Source: VRUE01 sp036403515 | Lineage (GTDB): Bacteria; Actinomycetota; Thermoleophilia; Solirubrobacterales; 70-9 | Length of the DNA: 33,425 nucleotides | Assembly: GCA_036403515.1 (NCBI GenBank) | Contig: DASWQV010000025.1 | Span: 1 to 33,425 of the forward strand | Direction: 5' to 3' | Shown: positions 15,443-21,881 of the stretch, piece by piece | Layout of the letters: the number at the start of each line of letters is the position of its first letter | How positions within the stretch are numbered: the first letter of the stretch is position 1 | Translations under genes and position numbers: made by a program | Notes under the pieces: generated by a model | Database searches by the model: none | The model's input: the letters and a program-made list of their open reading frames with translations, nothing else | What the model was told of the DNA's origin: nothing

Positions 15443-17068
15443 TCAGCCGAGCAGCTTGCCGGGGTTCATGATCCCGGTTGGATCGAGCTGACCCTTGACT
15501 GCCCGAAGCACCTCTAGCCCTGTTTTTCCCACCTCGGCCTCCATATACGGGGAGTGATCGCGGCCCACCGCGTGATGATGCGTGATCGTGGCGCCGTTGG
15601 CGACGATCGCCTCGGATGCGGCCCGCTTGACCTGCTGCCACTGCTCGATCTCGGCGCCGCTGCGCGCCCGGGCGATGAAGGTGAAGTACAGGGAGGCGCC
15701 GTCAGGGTAGGCATGGGAGAGGTGGCAGAAGGCGAGCCCCGGCGTGCCCTGGCCTGCGAGAGAGCCGCGAATCGCGCCGCCGACCGCCCCGTGCAGGGCG
15801 CTGAGCCCGGACCAGGTCTGCGAGGTCTCCAGCGTCTCCGCCATCGCCCCCATCTCCATCAGCGCGTCGCGCAGGTACGGCCCCTGATAGCGCCCGTGCT
15901 CCCAGGAGCGCCCCGCCGACTGACCGAGGTAGACGGCGCCACCCCTGCGTAGCTCTCGCACGCTGAGGGCGCGACGACGGGCGACCGACTCCTCGTCGCC
16001 CTCGAAGCCGACGATGACCAGAGAGCCGTTACGGCGGTGGCGCAGGCCGAGGTAGCCCCCGAAGAGGCTTGCGGCGATGCCGCGCGGGCCGGAGAGCGCC
16101 AGGGAGACCTCCGTCTCCTCCTCGTCGGAGACGCGGATCACGTCCGGCAATCCCGGTCCCTGGGCAAGGGCGCGAACGATCTCGGTCCCCGCTTTGAAGC
16201 TCTCGGCGATCCACGCCTCGTAGCGCCGTTGTCGCGGCGCCGGCCGAACGCGCACGGTGACGTCCGGAATCACGCCAAGGACGCCCTCGGAGCCGACCAC
16301 GACCTCGCGCAGAGCCGGGCCGGCGGCGGTGTGCGGAGTTCCCAGCGTGCTCAGCTCGCCCGCCGGGGCGATCAGGCGTATCGAGCTGACCAGGGAATCA
16401 AAGCGTCCGTAGCCGCTCGACGCCTGACCGGCGGAGCGGGTCGCGGCGAAGCCGCCGATCGTCGCATACTCGAAGCTCTGCGGGTAGTGGCCGAGAACGA
16501 GGCCGTGCCGAGCCAGCTTTGCTTCGGCCTCCGGCCCGCGCAGACCGGCGCCGAGGCGGGCGGTCAGCGAGCGGGGGTCGACCTCGACGTCGCGCAGCCG
16601 GGCGAGGTCGAGGCTGACCAGGCGACCGTGCTCGCCGCGCAGCGGCTCGACCCCGCCGACGACGCTGGTGCCGCCCCCAAACGGGACCACTGCAACGCCT
16701 TCCGTCGCGCACAGAGCCACAACGCGTTTCACCTCGTCGGCGTCGGCCGGGAGGAGGACGGCATCGGGCGCCCGCTCGAGTCGGCCCGAGCGCAGGCGGG
16801 CGAGATCGGGGTAGCCGCATCCGGTCGCGTGGCGAATCCGGTCCTCGGCGCCGCTGAAGACGTTCTCCGCGCCGACCGCGTCGATCAGCGCCTGTGGAAG
16901 CGGCTCGGCCGCCGGCAGCTCGAAGTCGTCTAGCTCGACGGCACGCGGCGAGGGCCGCAGCTCGCCGATCCGCTCGCGCAGGGTCGCCAGAGCGGCCCCG
17001 TCGAGCTGCGGCGCAACCGACGGGTCGCCCCAGCCCCACCACTTCGAGTCGCGCCGCGGGCCGCTCAC
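15443..17068 (-). CDS. FAD-binding oxidoreductase of the alkylglycerone-phosphate synthase (AGPS)-like family
   Basis: A 541-residue VAO/PCMH-type flavoprotein. The FAD-binding PFGGGTSVVGG is at about 129-139, with further cofactor contacts in TIGGFAATRSAGQASSGYGR. The C-terminal HHHAVGRDH (HHH at about 497-499) matches the active-site histidine triplet of AGPS, and LDPTGIMNPGKLL closes the domain. Human AGPS swaps the acyl group of acyl-DHAP for a fatty alcohol to make ether lipids. Actinobacterial relatives starting in KWWGWGDP are common but poorly characterised, so an ether-lipid role is inference. The 5' end overlaps the stop of the SRPBCC gene by four bases, so the two are translationally coupled. 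Confidence 0.88.
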   Translation of the reverse strand: MSGPRRDSKWWGWGDPSVAPQLDGAALATLRERIGELRPSPRAVELDDFELPAAEPLPQALIDAVGAENVFSGAEDRIRHATGCGYPDLARLRSGRLERAPDAVLLPADADEVKRVVALCATEGVAVVPFGGGTSVVGGVEPLRGEHGRLVSLDLARLRDVEVDPRSLTARLGAGLRGPEAEAKLARHGLVLGHYPQSFEYATIGGFAATRSAGQASSGYGRFDSLVSSIRLIAPAGELSTLGTPHTAAGPALREVVVGSEGVLGVIPDVTVRVRPAPRQRRYEAWIAESFKAGTEIVRALAQGPGLPDVIRVSDEEETEVSLALSGPRGIAASLFGGYLGLRHRRNGSLVIVGFEGDEESVARRRALSVRELRRGGAVYLGQSAGRSWEHGRYQGPYLRDALMEMGAMAETLETSQTWSGLSALHGAVGGAIRGSLAGQGTPGLAFCHLSHAYPDGASLYFTFIARARSGAEIEQWQQVKRAASEAIVANGATITHHHAVGRDHSPYMEAEVGKTGLEVLRAVKGQLDPTGIMNPGKLLG

Positions 17069-17517
17069 GTCAGCGCCCGTTCGATCCCATCCAGCGCTTC
17101 CTCGAGCAGAGCGCCCTGGCCGCGCCGCATCATCGGCGAGCCGAGCCGCGACAGTCCACGCAGCGTCTGCGCGGCGGCCAAGTTGACCGTCGTCGCGTCA
17201 CCCTCCTCGTCCAGGCTGACCTCGACGTCATAGCGGCGCAGGTGGCGCTCGAACGGTGTGCCGGGAATCAGCTGTTCCCAGGCGAAGCGCTCGCCCTCGA
17301 CCGACTCACGGCAGCGGAAGTCCGCTCGCACGCCCCGTCCCTCCGCCGTCCCCAGCACCTTCGTCCAATGCGAGCCCGCACCCTCGCCCTCGACGCTCTC
17401 CACCCGCATCGTCCGCGGCCACCAGCGCGGCAGGCTGTAAGGGTCGGATACGAGCTCCCAGACCACGGATGCGGACGCACCTACCTTGCGCCGACGGGTT
17501 ACCCGTGGCATCGCCAC
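17065..17517 (-). CDS. SRPBCC (START/Bet v1-like) family protein
   Basis: A 150-residue single-domain helix-grip protein. It starts with a basic strand (TRRRKVGASASVVWELVSDP), continues with the common YSLPRWWP motif of polyketide-cyclase/dehydrase-like proteins, and ends in a long amphipathic helix (RRGQGALLEEALDGIERAL). Such proteins bind hydrophobic ligands; some are ketide cyclases. It may hand a lipid to the coupled FAD enzyme, whose start overlaps its stop by four bases, but that is inference. The start may be GTG at 17517 or ATG at 17511. There is no clean Shine-Dalgarno, and the upstream leader is almost entirely the palindromic element at 17526-17634. Confidence 0.8.
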   Translation of the reverse strand: MAMPRVTRRRKVGASASVVWELVSDPYSLPRWWPRTMRVESVEGEGAGSHWTKVLGTAEGRGVRADFRCRESVEGERFAWEQLIPGTPFERHLRRYDVEVSLDEEGDATTVNLAAAQTLRGLSRLGSPMMRRGQGALLEEALDGIERALT

Positions 17518-17525
17518 ACCCCAGG

Positions 17526-17634
17526 ACCTATCCCGGTAGGGGTGAAACGTCTTGTACTTTTTCGTCGGCGGGTTTGAGACGTCAGCGGCATTCGTTGCAC
17601 GAAAAAGTTAAGTGGAACCCCTACTGGGACAGGC
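17526..17634. repeat. Palindromic dispersed element, copy 1
   Basis: About 109 bp, homologous to 29773-29886. The outer arms are 17526-17543 and 17617-17634, imperfectly paired, with a core of TCCCGGTAGGGGT against ACCCCTACTGGGA. The inner arms ACTTTTTCGT (17556-17565) and ACGAAAAAGT (17599-17608) pair perfectly. The loop keeps CGTCAGCG in both copies. It starts one base after the merR TAG and ends nine bases before the SRPBCC GTG, so it fills the whole gap. No ORF is inside. It is likely a REP/MITE-like element that may also act as a terminator or processing site. Confidence 0.85.
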
Positions 17635-17635
17635 T

Positions 17636-18379
17636 CTAGTCGCCTGCAAGTCTGCGCAGGTCCCGCACCAGGAGCAGATGCTTGAGGTGACTGACCGTTG
17701 CCGCCAGGCTCTCCAAACTCTCCAGCGCCTCCTTGCGGCGGTCCGGATTGCGCGAGCGCAGCGAAGGGCCGAGCAGCGCTTCCAGCAGGTTCGCCTCGCG
17801 GTCGGCAGAGGAACGGAAGACGCGCAGGTTGCGAGCGGCGACCCCGACGCGAGAGAGCTCGTTGGCGGAGCGGACGACTTCGCGGTCGGTCTCGTCGTAG
17901 ACGGTCTTGCCGTCGCGCTTCTCCGGTTGGATGATGCCGAAGTTCTCCAGCTCGGCAATCAGCTCCTCGCGGGCACCGGTCTCCTCGACCACCTCGTCGA
18001 GGGTCAGGTAGGCGCGCGAGGTGTTGACGAGGATCGCCCGCCGCACGGAGCCGCCCGAGGGGCGTTTCTCCGAGCCACCGGTCGGGCTGACGATGTCGCC
18101 CCCGGCTGCCAGCTCCTGGCGGATCACGCGCAGCGGCAGGAACTCGTCGCGTTGCAGGCGGAGGATCGTTCGCAGCCGTTCGACGTCGGATTGGCTGTAG
18201 AGGCGATAGCCGCCCTGCGTGCGGCGGGGGGTCAGCAGCTTCTGGTCCTCGAGGTAGCGGATCTTTGAGATCGAGACGTCATCGAACTCGCTCTGCAGGA
18301 TCTTGCACACGGCGCCGATCGTCAGCGCCTTGCGGGGGCGCGAGTCGCGCTGGCGGGTCTGCTGCTCGGAGACGGCCAT
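17636..18379 (-). CDS. MerR family transcriptional regulator (FtsR/Rv1828-like)
   Basis: A 247-residue regulator. The winged-helix MerR domain (about 18-85) has LTIGAVCKILQSEF, ISKIRYLEDQKLLTPRRTQGGYRLYS and VERLRTILRLQRDEFLPL. A linker rich in Ser/Gly follows, then a helical second domain (about 115-245) that is predicted to dimerise. The architecture and the place directly after an FHA gene match Mycobacterium Rv1828 and Corynebacterium FtsR, where the FtsR protein regulates cell-division genes; that role is inferred here. It lies eight bases downstream of the FHA gene, in one operon with the RsiG-like gene. A 109-bp palindromic element follows its TAG. Confidence 0.9.
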   Translation of the reverse strand: MAVSEQQTRQRDSRPRKALTIGAVCKILQSEFDDVSISKIRYLEDQKLLTPRRTQGGYRLYSQSDVERLRTILRLQRDEFLPLRVIRQELAAGGDIVSPTGGSEKRPSGGSVRRAILVNTSRAYLTLDEVVEETGAREELIAELENFGIIQPEKRDGKTVYDETDREVVRSANELSRVGVAARNLRVFRSSADREANLLEALLGPSLRSRNPDRRKEALESLESLAATVSHLKHLLLVRDLRRLAGD

Positions 18380-18387
18380 CGCGGGCG

Positions 18388-18870
18388 CTACTTCTCCAGG
18401 TAACTGAGCTTGTACTTGCCGACCTGGATCTCATCGCCATCGGCGAGCCGGTGGGACTCGATCCTTCGCCGGTTGACGTAGGTGCCGTTGAGCGAGCCAA
18501 GGTCGTCGATGTAGAGGCCGTCGCGGCGGCGCACGAGCAGCGCGTGGTTGCGCGAGACGGTCACGTCATCGAGGAAGACGCCGGCGTCCGGGCTGCGGCC
18601 GATGCTGACCCGGTCCTCGGCGAGGGGAAAGCTCTCCCCCGCCCGGCCCCCGCCGGCGCGAATCACCAGGGCGGCGCCGCTGCGCTCAACCGTCGCGTCG
18701 ATGTCGACCGGCTGCATCTCGCCGGTGTCGTCGACCGTGTAGGTCATCGTCGTCGGCTCGTCGCCGGCGCCGCTGCCCTCGGCCGGGCCGCCCAGGAAGG
18801 CGCCACACTTCTGGCAGTAGTTGGCGCCCTCGGGGTTGGCGAAGCCGCACTCTGGACAGTGGATGGCCAT
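18388..18870 (-). CDS. Zinc-ribbon FHA domain protein, GarA/OdhI-like
   Basis: A 160-residue cytoplasmic protein. An N-terminal zinc ribbon (CPECGFANPEGANYCQKCG, Cys 5, 8, 19, 22) is followed by a Thr-rich stretch with EPTTMTYT (T40, T41), at the place where GarA/OdhI carry their kinase-phosphorylated ETT motif. The FHA domain (about 66-158) has GRS (91-93), SRNH (106-109) and LNGTYVN (127-133), the phosphothreonine-binding loops. In mycobacteria GarA, when unphosphorylated, controls 2-oxoglutarate metabolism; PknB/PknG phosphorylation locks it. The same switch is likely but not shown here. The 13-bp gap to the RsiG-like gene and the MerR gene downstream reproduce the garA-Rv1828 order. Confidence 0.92.
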   Translation of the reverse strand: MAIHCPECGFANPEGANYCQKCGAFLGGPAEGSGAGDEPTTMTYTVDDTGEMQPVDIDATVERSGAALVIRAGGGRAGESFPLAEDRVSIGRSPDAGVFLDDVTVSRNHALLVRRRDGLYIDDLGSLNGTYVNRRRIESHRLADGDEIQVGKYKLSYLEK

Positions 18871-18883
18871 TTGATCCTGCGCC

Positions 18884-19150
18884 TCAGGCCGCGGAGTCGT
18901 CCTCGGGGGCCTGCGCCTTGCCGGCGAGAATCTCCGTCAGCTGGGCAACGTCGTCGCCGGAGAACATCGTGTCGCCGCGCTCGTGTTTGTTGCGCAGCCT
19001 GTTGACCAGCTCGGCGCGAAGGATGTCGATCTTGCCATGCAGGACGCGCCGCTTGTAGGAGATCTCGTTCTCCTCCTCCGTCAGACTGTCGATCAGGTTC
19101 TTCAGCTCCTCATCGCTGAGCGAACCAAGATCGGGGAATGTGTCCTCCAT
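18884..19150 (-). CDS. RsiG-like small protein with a near-complete c-di-GMP signature
   Basis: An 88-residue, mostly helical, acidic protein. The ATG at 19150 has AAGGAG four bases upstream; the frame extends 26 codons further but across the promoter. The core helix has E27, S31, R34, H38 and D42, spaced as E-x3-S-x2-R-x3-[Q]-x3-D, the c-di-GMP motif of the anti-sigma factor RsiG, with His where RsiG has Gln. It is followed by ILRAELVNRLR. Streptomyces RsiG carries two motif copies, while Rubrobacter-type RsiG carries one and dimerises; this protein has one. It leads an operon with the FHA and MerR genes. No WhiG-like sigma is in the window, so partner and ligand are inference. Confidence 0.78.
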   Translation of the reverse strand: MEDTFPDLGSLSDEELKNLIDSLTEEENEISYKRRVLHGKIDILRAELVNRLRNKHERGDTMFSGDDVAQLTEILAGKAQAPEDDSAA

Positions 19151-19198
19151 CTTGCTCCTTCTTCGCGGGTCTTGGCCTCCGTTCGGCCGCGTTCGCCG

Positions 19199-19228
19199 AT
19201 TATAGGAGGCTCCGGCTCCAAGGGTCAA
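19199..19228 (-). promoter_or_regulatory. Near-consensus housekeeping sigma promoter for the RsiG-like/FHA/MerR operon
   Basis: On the minus strand TTGACC (-35, 19223-19228) and TATAAT (-10, 19199-19204) are separated by 18 nt. Both hexamers are at or one base from consensus, which stands out in this GC-rich DNA. Transcription would start near 19192, leaving a leader of about 40 nt before the ATG at 19150. The remaining part of the gap to pgsA (19229-19315) shows nothing I can name. Confidence 0.8.
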
Positions 19229-19315
19229 CTGAAGGTTGAAGGTTTATCCGCCTTGGCCGCGCTCTTGCACGGCTGCCTTGGTCTTACCCGTCCATATGGC
19301 CGCAAAAAGGCGAAG

Positions 19316-19987
19316 TCAGCGACGTGGGGAGCGCGCTTCGCTAATTCCTGTTTGGGCGTATAGGGCCGTGGCCACTATGGCTAGGACTAGGCCGACGATC
19401 AGGAGCGCCGCCGGGACCCAACCGGCGAAGACCATCGCGAAGAAGATGCCGCCCATGATCGGGAAGACCGAGAGCCGCCCCGGCCAGTTGATGCGGATCT
19501 CGACCCCGTGGCGAAGCCCATACTGGCCGAGCGCAAGCATCGCCAGCTCGCGGACGGCGAGCAGGGCCAGAGCCCAGCGCGGCAGCAGCTCGAAGTGCCA
19601 GCAGACGACCGCGCCGCAGAGAATCGTCAGGCGGTCGATGACCGGATCGAGGATCGAGCCGAGGCGGCTGTACTGACCGGTGACGCGGGCGAGGAAGCCG
19701 TCGAGATAGTCACCGGCGGCGATCAGCCAGAAGACGATCGCAGCCGGAGCGCTGCGGCCGTCGCCGGATTCGAAGGCGAGGACGAGGAAGACCGGCAAGG
19801 CCGCAAGGCGGAGGTAGCCGACCAAGTTGGGCAGCGTCCAGGGGTTGAGCGGCTCGCCCTTGCCGACCTGGCGCGGTGGCGGCCCGCTGCGGTCGAGGCC
19901 AAAGAGGCGGCGCACACGGCCGCGCCCGAAGGGGGCCGAATCCGCACGGCCGGCGGTCGGATCGTCTTTGTGAGCTCGATCAGCCAT
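19316..19987 (-). CDS. pgsA: CDP-alcohol phosphatidyltransferase (PgsA-like)
   Basis: A 223-residue membrane enzyme. The family signature D-x2-D-G-x2-A-R-x8-G-x3-D-x3-D is complete: D93, D96, G97, A100, R101, G110, D114 and D118. Five or six hydrophobic helices follow a basic, disordered N-terminus (1-45). It transfers a phosphatidyl group from CDP-diacylglycerol to an alcohol; which alcohol (glycerol-3-phosphate or inositol phosphate) is not clear from sequence. I start it at the ATG at 19987, which overlaps the proS stop by eight bases, so translation is coupled. Its substrate CDP-diacylglycerol comes from CdsA, encoded in the right-hand block. Confidence 0.9.
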   Translation of the reverse strand: MADRAHKDDPTAGRADSAPFGRGRVRRLFGLDRSGPPPRQVGKGEPLNPWTLPNLVGYLRLAALPVFLVLAFESGDGRSAPAAIVFWLIAAGDYLDGFLARVTGQYSRLGSILDPVIDRLTILCGAVVCWHFELLPRWALALLAVRELAMLALGQYGLRHGVEIRINWPGRLSVFPIMGGIFFAMVFAGWVPAALLIVGLVLAIVATALYAQTGISEARSPRR

Positions 19988-21668
19988 CGCCGCGCTGGAG
20001 CAGCGCCTGCGCCCGCGCGGCCGCCTCTCCGACGGGCAGCTTGTGTTCGGTGCCCGAGCCCCGCTCGCTGGCCTCGACGAAGCCCTCGGCAAGGCCGCGG
20101 CGGCCGACCACGATCCGCAGTGGGCAGCCGAGCAGCTCGGCATCGGTCAGCTTCTCCCCCGCGCCGGCGTCGCGCTCGTCGTAGAGCACGTCGACTCCGG
20201 CGCCCTTCAGCTCGTCGTAGAGGCTGTCGGCCACCGCGCGCTCCTCCTCGCCCTCCTTTGCCAGCGAAATCAGCTGGATCTGCCAGGGCGCAATCGAGGC
20301 CGGCCAGACGATGCCGCGCTCGTCGGCGCCCTGCTCGATCGCGGCGGCGGCGATCCGGGCCGGGCCGATCCCGTAGCTGCCCATCACGATCGCCCGCTCG
20401 GTCCCGGAGTCGTCGAGGAAGGTGGCGCCGAGCGGCTCCGAGTAGCGAGTGCCGAGCTTGAAGATGTTGCCGACCTCGATCGCTGGCTCGATCTCGATCG
20501 TTCCGCCGCCCGGAGCCGTGTCTTTGGCCTCGACCGTGCGCACGTCGACCTGCTCGAACTCGAAGTCGCGACCGGGCTTGACCCCGCGGAGGTGGGTGTC
20601 GGGCTCGTTGCCGCCGGTGACGAAGGAATCACCCGCGATCGCCGCGTCCTTGAGCACCGGCACGTTGGCGCCGACCGGGCCGATGAAACCGACGGGGCCG
20701 AGCTCAGCCTCGATCTCCTCCGGGCGCGCCTGGCGGAAGCCGGCACCCAGGGCATTGCGCAGCTTGATCTCGTTGAGGCGGTGGTCGCCGCGGATCAGCA
20801 CCATCACCATGCCCCGGCCGTCGACCAGCACCGGCAGTGCCTTGACCAGGGCTCCCGCGGGCAGGCCGAGGTGACCGGAGACCTCCTCGATCGTCGCCAG
20901 GCCTGGGGTCGAGACCTTCTCGGGCGCCTCGAGCGGCGCCGGCAGCTCGACCGGCTGCGCCTCGGCCGAGGCGACCTCGACGTTGGCGGCATAGCCAGGG
21001 GCCAGCGCCACCTCGTTCTCGCCGGCCGGGCAGGGCGCCATGTACTCGTGGGCGCCGGAGCCGCCCATCATCCCGACGTCGGACTCAACCCGGTACCAGC
21101 GCAGCCCGCAGCGGTCGAGAATGCGTTCGTAGGCACCGGCCTGCGCCTCGTATGAGCGGGCCAGGCCCTCCTCGTCACGGTCGAAGGAGTAGGCGTCCTT
21201 CATCGTGAACTCGCGCGTGCGCAGCACCCCGGCCCGGGGACGCGGCTCGTCGCGCTCCTTGGTCTGGATGTGGAAAAGCATCAGCGGCAGGTCCCGATAC
21301 GACCGCACCTCCCGGGCCACGTGCTGCGTGACGCACTCCTCGTGCGTCATCGCCAGAACCATCGCCGCCCCCTTGCGGTCCTCCAACTTGAACAGCTCGT
21401 CGATCGAGTACCGCCCGGTCTTCTCCCAGGCCTCAGACGGTTGCAGAACGGGCATCAGCATCTCCTGCGCGCCAATCCCATCCATCTCCTCCCGGATGAC
21501 CCCCTCGACCTTGCGCTCAACCCGCCACCCAGCCGGCAGATAACTCCAAAGTCCCGCCCCGACCTGCCGAATCAACCCAGCTCGAACCATCAGCTTGTGG
21601 GACAAAGCCTCCGCATCAGCGGGCGCGTCCTTCAAAGTGGGAATGAAGCTCTGGCTAAAGCGAGTCAC
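19980..21668 (-). CDS. proS: Prolyl-tRNA synthetase, bacterial type
   Basis: A 562-residue class II synthetase. Class II motifs are seen (TREFTMKDAYSFDRDEEGL for motif 2 and IGPARIAAAAIEQ for motif 3). The insertion editing domain (INS, about 225-380) sits between motifs 2 and 3 and removes mischarged alanine. The anticodon-binding domain (about 450-560) is at the C-terminus. The start is a GTG at 21668 with a weak ribosome site. It overlaps pgsA by eight bases. The 196-bp leader up to ispG holds a palindrome and a short direct repeat. A T-box is not expected, since the T-box-like GGTGGTACC there is on the opposite strand. Confidence 0.96.
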   Translation of the reverse strand: MTRFSQSFIPTLKDAPADAEALSHKLMVRAGLIRQVGAGLWSYLPAGWRVERKVEGVIREEMDGIGAQEMLMPVLQPSEAWEKTGRYSIDELFKLEDRKGAAMVLAMTHEECVTQHVAREVRSYRDLPLMLFHIQTKERDEPRPRAGVLRTREFTMKDAYSFDRDEEGLARSYEAQAGAYERILDRCGLRWYRVESDVGMMGGSGAHEYMAPCPAGENEVALAPGYAANVEVASAEAQPVELPAPLEAPEKVSTPGLATIEEVSGHLGLPAGALVKALPVLVDGRGMVMVLIRGDHRLNEIKLRNALGAGFRQARPEEIEAELGPVGFIGPVGANVPVLKDAAIAGDSFVTGGNEPDTHLRGVKPGRDFEFEQVDVRTVEAKDTAPGGGTIEIEPAIEVGNIFKLGTRYSEPLGATFLDDSGTERAIVMGSYGIGPARIAAAAIEQGADERGIVWPASIAPWQIQLISLAKEGEEERAVADSLYDELKGAGVDVLYDERDAGAGEKLTDAELLGCPLRIVVGRRGLAEGFVEASERGSGTEHKLPVGEAAARAQALLQRGDG

Positions 21669-21747
21669 CGAGGAAACCTATCCGCTGCTCGGAAGTGAAT
21701 CCCGTCCGCCCCGGGGCAGAGTGCTTGCCGACGCGTTGCTCGCGGGG

Positions 21748-21818
21748 GGTGGCACCGATCTGGGGGACCATCCTGAGGAGCTACTGCACCGCAGGGATGG
21801 TGGTACCAGATCGGGGAC
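21748..21818. repeat. Palindromic repeat in the ispG-proS gap
   Basis: Inverted arms CCGATCTGG (21755-21763) with CCAGATCGG (21806-21814), then ACCATCC (21767-21773) with GGATGGT (21795-21801), form a hairpin with a small asymmetric internal loop. The same stretch can be read as two near-copies of GGTGGCACCGATCTGGGGGAC (21748-21768 and 21799-21818). No ORF is inside. It looks like a dispersed REP-type palindrome and could attenuate ispG readthrough into proS. Confidence 0.6.
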
Positions 21819-21826
21819 AGGACCCG

Positions 21827-21881
21827 CCGCGCCTACGCGTTGGTCAACCGTCGTGCGGCCGCGCCTACGCCCTGGTAAACC
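21827..21881. repeat. Short direct repeat spanning the 3' end of ispG
   Basis: CCGCGCCTACGCGTTGGTCA begins the first copy (21827-21849). The second copy (21859-21881) differs from it at three of 23 positions and contains the last codons and TAG of ispG. The copies are nine bases apart. The outer copy is therefore a duplicated, decayed end of the gene, or both are recombination marks next to the palindrome. Confidence 0.6.

Noticed and set aside
21799..21818. T-box-like GGTGGTACC near proS
   Set aside because: It is on the + strand while proS is on the minus strand, no specifier stem is seen, and the sequence belongs to a palindrome.
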